64,000 nucleotides of DNA from Isoetes taiwanensis (lineage: Eukaryota > Streptophyta > Lycopodiopsida > Isoetales > Isoetaceae), in the NCBI GenBank assembly GCA_021234155.1, contig JAJEKV010000035.1, positions 4,540,224 to 4,604,223 on the forward strand, written 5' to 3'. A program made the translations under genes and the position numbers. The notes below the pieces were generated by a model, which saw only the letters and a list, made by a program, of their open reading frames with translations, did no database searches and was not told where the DNA came from. Below, piece after piece: positions 58,084 through 64,000 of the stretch (its first letter is position 1; every line of letters begins with the position of its first letter).

Positions 58084-58095
58084 TGGTATCAGAGC
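58084..58095 (+). other. Primer-binding site
   Basis: TGGTATCAGAGC, one base after the 5' LTR, is the standard plant PBS complementary to the 3' end of initiator Met tRNA. It primes minus-strand cDNA synthesis. Confidence 0.93.
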
Positions 58096-58289
58096 AATGT
58101 TCTTGGAGACCAAGAGCAAAGCACTGGCCATGCTCCCAGTAGTACTAACTTGATAGGATCCTCAAGCCTCGAAAAGTGGGAAAATTTTTTTTTCTCATCT
58201 TTGTAGTTTATGCTAAGCTAGTAACAATTAAGTGAATTGGAACCTAATAAGATTAAAAATAATGAGCCAAAAATTTTCCAAGTGAGGTG

Positions 58290-58356
58290 GTCTCACAGCT
58301 CGCGCCTGGTCGAAGAACTAAAATTTAGTTTTGGAGCGAGGCGCAAGCTGTGAGAC
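58290..58356 (+). repeat. Hairpin copy 1
   Basis: GTCTCACAGCTCGCGCCTGG at the left pairs with AGGCGCAAGCTGTGAGAC at the right; the middle ACTAAAATTTAGTTTT continues the palindrome, so nearly all 67 bases can fold into one stem. Confidence 0.9.
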
Positions 58357-58479
58357 ATCGAGCCAGGATCACCAAAACATGATGAATTTGGGAAAAGTAA
58401 TGTGGTAAGGCTAGTTCTAAGGTAGGAATTAATTAGAATAGCATGTTTTAAGTACCTAAATAACCTAGAAATGTATGAG

Positions 58480-58546
58480 ATCTCACAGCTCGCGCCTGGT
58501 CTAAAAACTAAACATTAGTTTTTTAACGAGGCGCAAGCTGTGAGAC
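58480..58546 (+). repeat. Hairpin copy 2
   Basis: Same arms as copy 1, with TCTAAAAACTAA opposite TTAGTTTTTTAACGA in the middle. Compared with the other copies the inner stem shows paired changes (T-A where copy 3 has C-G) that keep pairing. Confidence 0.88.
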
Positions 58547-58648
58547 CAATAGGTAGAAAAAGTCTGAAATAAGTGTAAATTTTAACTAAATAGGTGCCTT
58601 AGCATGTTAAATAGAGCAACTTGAACTTTGACCTAAAATTTTCCAAGC

Positions 58649-58656
58649 TATAAATA
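58649..58656 (+). promoter_or_regulatory. TATA box of the histone-like gene
   Basis: TATAAATA in the context AAGCTATAAATAGATG lies about 102 bases upstream of the ATG at 58758. It is well inside the element, so the gene appears to have its own promoter apart from the LTR. A similar box follows the second hairpin pair at 60635. Confidence 0.7.
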
Positions 58657-58757
58657 GATGTAAACCCCCCTCATTTCCTCGTCCCAGCCCTAGAAATCCG
58701 CTCTCCCGCACTTAGGCGATCTTTGGGCGCTTTTATCCGATCGACGATCCGTAAAAC

Positions 58758-60032
58758 ATGGCCCGAACCAAACAGACCGCCAGGAAGCGTCGCCCAGGCG
58801 AAACCACCAGCGCCACTGATACTGACATCATTCGGCAGATGCTTCGCGAGAGGCTCGCGAGAGGGGGTCGTTCGCCTTCGGACGAGGAAGATATCTCAGA
58901 GGAGCAGGACACATCTGATCTGATTGATGTCTTCAATCAGCAGGCAGAGCAGGACGAGGCCACATCACCAACCTCCATGGACGAGGAGACAAGGGAGGTA
59001 TATGAAGATATAGAGCGAGAGATCCGGCAGCAGGAAAGAGCAGAAGACCATTCTGAAGCAGCCACGGAGATCCTCGAGCATGAAGAGCAGGCGACAGGTC
59101 TGGAGCCAGCGGAGGAAGCAGATCTCGCGAGGTTCATTAGGAAATATGAACGCCGGGAGAAGAGGAAGGAAGACAAAAAGAGGAAGAGGGAAGAGGAGGA
59201 ACATAAGGCGACATAAGAGAAAAAGAAGGCAAAGGGGATGTTTGTGGACGGCACAAGAAAGCTGAAGGACGTCCCGCCAAGGAAGAGGCCTAACCCCAAG
59301 ATCGTCATCAAGGAGCGACAAGCCGACGAACCTCCGAACCCCTCCGACAACTCTTCTGATGGGGACTTCAACCCTAATGCTGCAGGTGGAAGCTCTTCTA
59401 AACCCCCAGGCGACGAACAGGTAGTACCTGAGCAGCCCGGACCGAAAGCAACCCCAAAGAAGATCAAGTCACGTAAGCCCCCGAAAACCCGGCGTGGGAT
59501 AGGAAGAAGCAGCCACGACCTGCCCGGGAAGCCTACGTCACCGACAGGGTCAAGATATACGAGAGGAAGATGAGGGAGCACGAGGCGTATATGAAGAAAT
59601 GGGAGGCCTACAGCAAGTACTACGAAGAAAACAGGGTCCCATTTGTTGAAGGAGGACGGCCCACGAAGGAGCAGACCTTGAAGCCGCCACCACCAAAGCC
59701 CAAAGCTCCCAAAGCCACCACCCAAGAAGAAGAGGCTCGACAGGAAGGAGGTGGAGAGGAGAGCGCTAAGGGAGATTAGGCACTTCCAGCGCAGCTACGG
59801 ACTTCTAATCCCCCGTGCCCCCTTTGCTCGGTTGGTTCGAGAAGTGATGCAGGACTACAGGATGGACTTCAGGGTCACGGACGAGGCGCTGCTAGCAATG
59901 CAAGAAGCGGTTGAGGCAAAGATAGTGCAACATTTTGAAGATTCAACAGCTTGCACTGTTCACGCCAAGCGGGTGACCCTCATGCGACAAGACATGAGTC
60001 TTGCGAGCCGCATAAAGGGAGAACGCCCTTAG
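58758..60032 (+). pseudogene. Histone H3-derived protein with long charged linker
   Basis: The ATG (context AAAACATGG) opens MARTKQTARKRRPGE: residues 2-10 are exactly H3 residues 1-9, with Lys4 and Lys9 kept and Ser10 replaced by Arg. Residues of about 15-150 are acidic then Lys/Arg/Glu-rich and probably coiled coil. A TAA at 59214-59216 interrupts the frame, which continues to 59573 with Pro/Lys-rich sequence. A shift moves it to another frame near 59500 (KIYERKMREHEAYMKKWEAY) and a second shift returns it before about 59720. The end is an H3 fold: ALREIRHFQRSYGLLIPRAP, RLVREVMQDYRMDFRV, LLAMQEAVEAKIVQHFEDST and HAKRVTLMRQDMSLASRIKG, ending GERP. By hand about 49 of 89 residues match canonical plant H3 without any gap. 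EIRHFQ and LLIP recall CENH3, but the loop-1 length is that of H3. The total is about 424 codons against 135 in H3. Confidence 0.93.
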
Positions 60033-60178
60033 AACGTTTTTTGTAAATAATTAAAAATTTTGTAATATAGAGCAATTTTGTGTACTTTAATTGCATGAAC
60101 TTGATTAATTAGGACAAGTTAGCAGGTTTTAGTTTTTATTTCAGTAAAATAGGACATTTGCAGACCGAAAGACGTGAT

Positions 60179-60245
60179 GTCTCACAGCTCGCGCCTGGTC
60201 AAGAAACTAAACTTTAGTTTTTGAGCGAGGCGCAAGCTGTGAGAC
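60179..60245 (+). repeat. Hairpin copy 3
   Basis: GTCTCACAGCTCGCGCCTGG opposite AGGCGCAAGCTGTGAGAC, with AAACTAAACTTTAGTTTTT between. Same 67-base design as copies 1, 2 and 4. It lies about 150 bases after the histone stop codon. Confidence 0.92.
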
Positions 60246-60378
60246 CTTGCCTGAACTTGCCCAAAACAGCCCCAAATTGACCAAATAAGGGGTCAATTCT
60301 ACCTGATTTGATGAGCCCATCATCTTTACACCATTAGTTTACCCAAATTGGACACCTTTTGATCGAAATGAGACTGAT

Positions 60379-60445
60379 GTCTCACAGCTCGCGCGTGGTC
60401 GAAGAACTAAACTTTAGTTTTTGAGCAAGGCGCAAGCTGTGAGAC
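60379..60445 (+). repeat. Hairpin copy 4
   Basis: Same arms (GCGCG for GCGCC in the left arm) and the same middle as copy 3. Spacing from copy 3 is 200 bases, close to the 190 bases between copies 1 and 2. Confidence 0.92.
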
Positions 60446-60634
60446 CTCCTACCATTTCTTCACCAGAACTTGTCCAAATCATCTTCAACCTGTTGTATAG
60501 CATCTTTAGGTAATCCAGCCATGTTCAAACACTTGATCTAGTCTTCAAATTGCCATTTTGACCTTAGATAGACTAGAATTACCCAACCCCAGGAATTTTC
60601 CAAGTCACCCAAAAATTAGGGTTTCCCCCTTTTC

Positions 60635-60642
60635 TATAAATA
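60635..60642 (+). promoter_or_regulatory. Second TATA-like box
   Basis: TATAAATA in CTATAAATAGACCCCTCATTCCTC. The context is similar to 58649 (CTATAAATAGATGTAAACCCCCCTCATTTCCTC), and both follow a hairpin pair and a TTTTCCAAG block. This suggests that the promoter module was duplicated. Confidence 0.6.
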
Positions 60643-60659
60643 GACCCCTCATTCCTCAA

Positions 60660-61575
60660 ATAGCACCCTACAAATCTGCTCCTGTCCGAAGAAATCGGCT
60701 CAGGCATGTCGATTTGTGTAGGTTAATTCTTGTATAGTTAGGATTAATCTACGCATGCAACCTATGCTTGGTATGGGTCGCATGCGTTGTACCGATGATG
60801 AGACCACTACGGTGATCTCTAGGGCGTGGTGTAATGTCAATGTAGGCATGACCGCGTTTCCGCTTGGATGAGTGGAAGGTAGATTAGAAAGTCTACTTCT
60901 GTCCCACGGAAGTAGACGACCTCGAGAGAAAGGAGGTCATTAAGGAATGCATTGATAGGAAAGGCACCTTTAGCCCCATATATGCTTTGATAGGAGGAAT
61001 CTATCCTTCACGCCCCCCACGCAAGAAGGATATCCTCCACGCTGGGCAACTAGAGGTGTAGGCATGAGCGGCATATAGGCATATAGGCGCTGTCTCCACG
61101 GCCATTATGGAAGATTCATCCTCTTCCTACGCCGGGAGATTAGCCATGCATTCATGTAGATAGGTGGGGTGGTCACCATATAACCAAAATTTATTAAATA
61201 ATTAAAATGGTACTAACGTAGTGTCGACCTGCAGGCCAATAGAGCACTCCGGAGGGCAAGGAGGTCGAGCTACGAAGACTTGCAACACAAAATTTTGTTG
61301 GAATGTGTTGCAAGGAACGAAGAGTACCTCGAACAATAATTATAGATATGAAATGTTGAAATTTTGTCTAACTTAATGTCGTATTAACTAAACTAGGAAT
61401 AACTTGTTTAATGAAGTTATGAATGGATAAGTATTCCATAGTATAATGACATAATAATGTGGTAATCTTGGTAAATGTATAAATATTATATTGTATGCAT
61501 CACGTTGATTGCAGATTGCAGATTAGGAAGATCCCAAGGTGGGGAGACCCACGATGCTGCGGACAACATCATTTC
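60660..61575 (+). other. Internal 3' region of the element, no frame
   Basis: Downstream of the second TATA-like box there is no long open frame. The sequence has short inverted and direct repeats (AGAAAGTCTACTTCTG...CGGAAGTAGAC; GCATATAGGCATATAGGC). It may be a non-coding transcript or a decayed second gene. Confidence 0.5.
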
Positions 61576-61588
61576 AAGGTGGGGAGAA
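61576..61588 (+). other. Polypurine tract
   Basis: AAGGTGGGGAGAA directly precedes the 3' LTR. It is the expected primer for plus-strand cDNA synthesis. A near copy, AAGGTGGGGAGA, lies about 38 bases upstream at 61537. Confidence 0.9.
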
Positions 61589-63159
61589 TGTGACGTTCCA
61601 GCACAGTATACGGTCCCAGGATGTATACTGTACTGCCTCGTCACGAGTATACGCCATTCCGACCGACGTGTACGCCGACGGATAGCCAGGTAAGTAGCCC
61701 TAGGGGCAACTTGCTAGGTATATTCATATGTTATTAATGTGCACATGTGCACATTAATGTGGGCACACCTTTCCATGTAGACATATTTTGCCACCTAGCC
61801 ATTAAAGGCAAGTGGGGCCTTTCCAATTATCCCACATGCTAAAATGGGTAATTGGAAACCCTAGCCCTAAACCCCATGTCTATTTAGCGTAGGAAAGCCC
61901 TAACTTGTTAGTTTTCGTCCATAGGGTTTTAGAGCTCTGTTTTGGCTGCCCCAGGAGCCAAAACCGCCTCCCAGACGCTGCCCAAGCGAATTGCGCCATC
62001 AGTTTTCCTGAATTCGATCAGCTCAGCAGGATGGTTGAACTCAGGTCAGGAGGAGCCACTCAAGGATCAGGTATTTGGTCAATTTAATAGCTTAATCCGT
62101 CTTCTAGTCATAGAATCAGTAGGCTTAACCTATTAAATTGCCCATAGCAGCTATCTAGATCTCTAGATCCCAGACACTAACTAAACAACCTAACTCTATG
62201 ATATAGATTAGATCTAGTTCTTTAGTTCTTCTGTGATATATATGGATGATGTATCTCTGTGAACTCCTTGTATTGGGAAGGGGGGTAGAGGCCCTAAGGC
62301 TTTGTAGTTGATGCTCCTAGAGTAGCCTCTCTAGCACACTGTAGATTCGACCTGTGTACAAGAACCACACCTGGTTGTGGGTGAAGAGGGGCCAGACTGG
62401 CTAAGAAGGAGGTTCATGTCCTGACTCTTGAACGATCCCTCTGGTGTGTAAGGCCTACCAGGGATCATTGTGACTAGGCCTAATGGCTTACCACTGAGTG
62501 CGGGTAAGGCATGGGCTCGACACCCGTGAAGTGGTGTACACTTTCCAGTGGGTTCAGTCGAATACGGGCAGTGGCCCTCTAGTCACCTTGAGTCAGCATG
62601 TAGATCTCTGGAGGGAGTGATCCCTACCTGCCCCATCGGAACTGGGATGATGACCCCAGGAATAGCCCTTTTGGCTATGCATCTGGCGGGCTACAGTCAG
62701 GTCCCGACACTCTTCAGCCTACTCTGCAAAGTGTGCACAGGAGGGGCGGATGGAGTGGACAACCCTATGCCATGTTCCTATGCCAGCCAAATCCATTGCC
62801 ATGAATTCTGTCTGCAATGAACTCTGGGGACCCAAGCCGTCAGTCATTCCCTTGAGTCTGAGCCTTGGGTAGGACTCCCTATGTGATGTGCCGATCATTG
62901 TCTGTCTATGCAGATGTTGATGCACCACCCTTCTGGGTGGGAGGAGGATTATGTTGTATACTGACATGTATGTTTACGCTTCCGCAGCTAGGTAGGCCCT
63001 GAGGGAGACAGGGTAGAATGACACCTTCACTCTTCCCACTGGGACTCGTTACGGGTGCAGTGATGTGTGGAGGGCCCTGTATCAGTGTGGAGCTGGTATG
63101 GGGGAAGAACTCCTGTTTGTATACGGCGAGGGCACCGTATGCGAGTAGGGGACGTCACA
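61589..63159 (+). repeat. 3' LTR of the histone-carrying element
   Basis: It begins TGTGACGTTCCAGCACAGTA and ends AGGGGACGTCACA, 1571 bp. It is nearly identical to 56511-58082. It keeps the intact ACGTCACA end that is altered in the 5' copy. Confidence 0.95.
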
Positions 63160-63480
63160 GATGTGAGATAAGTAGTTTGCATTGCTGTGTGTAAGACTCG
63201 AGGGCCTTCTTGACTCGCGAGTCGAGAAAGCCCCGCATCCCTCCTTAGGGATGTAGTTCAAATGCATTCCCCTGTGGTTAGATGCAGAGGCCTCCACCCA
63301 GTCTGAGCCCCTCCCCTTTGTAATATCAGATGAAGACGGTTCGAAGGAGAGTGGTTCTGACTGGGTAAAGGCACCTGTGACTCGACACTGGAGAATGCAC
63401 TAGAGCTTGGGCAGGTATAGGGGAATGTGGGATACGTAGTCTGCATTGCTATACGTTGGACTAAAGGACTTCTCAACTCG
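63160..63480. repeat. 264-bp satellite, right part of the array
   Basis: The unit cut at 56510 resumes with GATGTGAGATAAGTAGT, then the palindrome at about 63208, and a further unit begins near 63266. The last unit diverges after about 63430. Confidence 0.88.
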
Positions 63481-63890
63481 CGAGTCAAGAAAGCTCCTCT
63501 CGACTCGCCTATCTAGTATGCGACCACCAAGATTGAGTCCCTATCCTCAAAAGTGTTGGAGTAGAGGGATCCGGTCTGGATGGCCGCATTCTCGACTCAC
63601 GTTTCGAGAATAGGGGGAGTAGACTAGTGTTGGCTGGCTGAGGCATTCTCGACTCGCGAGTCGAGAATAGGGAGTATAATAGCAACTTGTTGGATGAGAA
63701 ATTCTCGACTCGCGAGGCGAGTATAAGGGGAGTAGATCCTGGAGTCTTGGGTGGGAGATGCATTCTCAACTCGCGAGTCGAGAATAGAAGTGTCGGCTAT
63801 GTAAGGCATTCTTGACTCCCGAGTCGAGAATTCAGAGTAAGAGCCGGTGCTTGCTGAGTGAGAAATTCTTGACTCGCGAGGCGAGATTGC
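63470..63890. repeat. Short-period palindrome array
   Basis: Palindrome copies or variants at about 63472, 63592, 63648, 63702, 63763, 63808 and 63866, spaced roughly 45-120 bp apart. Most are followed by a variable spacer that starts ATAGGGGGAGTAGA or similar. Several are exact (TCTCGACTCGCGAGTCGAGA at 63648); others keep one arm intact. The ORFs here are repeat artefacts. Confidence 0.85.
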
Positions 63891-64000
63891 AGGGTGTAGA
63901 CTGCACCTTTCCTGCAAGGGAGAATGTATTATGTGTTAGAAAGGTATGTGCAATGCTCTAAACTACCTAACATCTTCACAATTCAACTGAATGAAACATT

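Larger units (their letters stand above)
56511..63159 (+). mobile_element. Non-autonomous LTR retrotransposon carrying a histone H3-derived gene
   Basis: The structure is complete: 5' LTR 56511-58082, PBS 58084-58095, polypurine tract 61576-61588, 3' LTR 61589-63159. The TSD GATGT (56506-56510 and 63160-63164) lies inside a satellite unit, and the uninterrupted unit reads GGATGTGAGATAAG, so the empty site can be read from neighbouring units. By eye the LTRs differ by roughly 20 substitutions, mostly transitions, and a few indels over 1.57 kb, so the insertion is young. The 3.5-kb interior has no Gag, protease, RT or integrase. Instead it holds a TATA box, a histone H3-derived frame (58758-60032), two pairs of hairpins, and a second TATA-like unit with no frame behind it. 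Copying must rely on enzymes from another element. Confidence 0.95.

Noticed and set aside
58937-59725. Long minus-strand ORF of 262 codons opposite the histone-like gene
   Set aside because: It is the shadow of the Glu/Lys-rich plus-strand frame (Ser/Leu/Phe-rich translation) and has no domain.
58758-60032. Interpretation of the H3-like frame as an ordinary host H3 gene hit by LTRs on both sides
   Set aside because: The frame lies between PBS and PPT of one element with matching LTRs and a single TSD, so it is part of the element's interior, and its linker is unlike any host H3.
63470-63890. CRISPR-like array of palindromic repeats with spacers
   Set aside because: The context is clearly a plant nuclear genome, repeats vary in sequence, spacers vary in length and there is no cas gene. 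It is a satellite-type array.

Overview
The window looks like a gene-poor, transposon-rich piece of a seed-plant nuclear genome. The signs are intron-bearing genes with GT-AG junctions, plant-specific families (dirigent, GDSL lipase, CYP71-clan P450, PPR, G-type lectin, XBAT-like RING, RPA1-like), plant LTR retrotransposons of several lineages, LINEs and MITEs. The density of decayed pseudogenes and the long empty intergenic stretches suggest a large genome, perhaps a gymnosperm; that last step is inference. Only two host genes look intact: a dirigent protein (25636-26169, +) and a five-exon GDSL esterase/lipase (42865-44277, -). Most other host-like loci carry stops or frameshifts.

Layout. 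1-1655: 3' part of a LINE. 2.4-6.8 kb: small repeats, an alcohol dehydrogenase pseudogene, a retroposed sequence with poly-A and target-site duplications (TSDs), and a PPR relic. 6846-11904: an LTR element with only Gag and protease. 11.9-12.6 kb: RPA1-like C-terminal exons. 15.6-20.9 kb: a Ty3/Gypsy pol region on the minus strand with an archaeal-type RNase H upstream of RT, split by a solo LTR (18937-20547). 22.4-23.9 kb: a P450 pseudogene. 25.6-26.2 kb: the dirigent gene; a decayed dirigent copy lies at 36.1-36.5 kb and a possible 3' fragment at 28.6 kb. 29.3-32.2 kb: a minus-strand LINE. 33 kb: a bulb-lectin ORF. 37.6-42.1 kb: an FCP1-like HAD gene and an unrecognised multi-exon gene with a ParB-like motif, both minus strand. 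42.9-44.3 kb: the GDSL gene. 50.0-51.2 kb: an XBAT34/35-like RING gene. 55.1 kb: a DUF8039-like relic. 55.5-64.0 kb: a roughly 264-bp satellite rich in a 20-bp palindrome, interrupted by a young LTR element.

The most remarkable object is that element (56511-63159). It has about 1.57-kb LTRs that are nearly identical, a TG...CA structure, a GATGT TSD, an initiator-Met-type PBS and a polypurine tract. It has no recognisable gag or pol. Its internal region carries a histone H3-derived gene: the reading frame opens with the exact first nine residues of the H3 tail (ARTKQTARK), runs through roughly 320 codons of charged linker, and ends in an ungapped H3 histone fold of about 89 residues. The gene has its own TATA box and is bracketed by four copies of a near-palindromic hairpin of about 67 nt. 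A related but diverged solo LTR of the same superfamily sits inside the Gypsy element. This looks like a non-autonomous LTR retrotransposon that has captured and remodelled a histone H3 gene; I know of no described family of this kind but could not search.

A second unexplained theme is dispersed perfect palindromes. The motif TCTCGACTCGCGAGTCGAGA and close variants occur about twenty times in three unrelated repeat contexts and two isolated sites.
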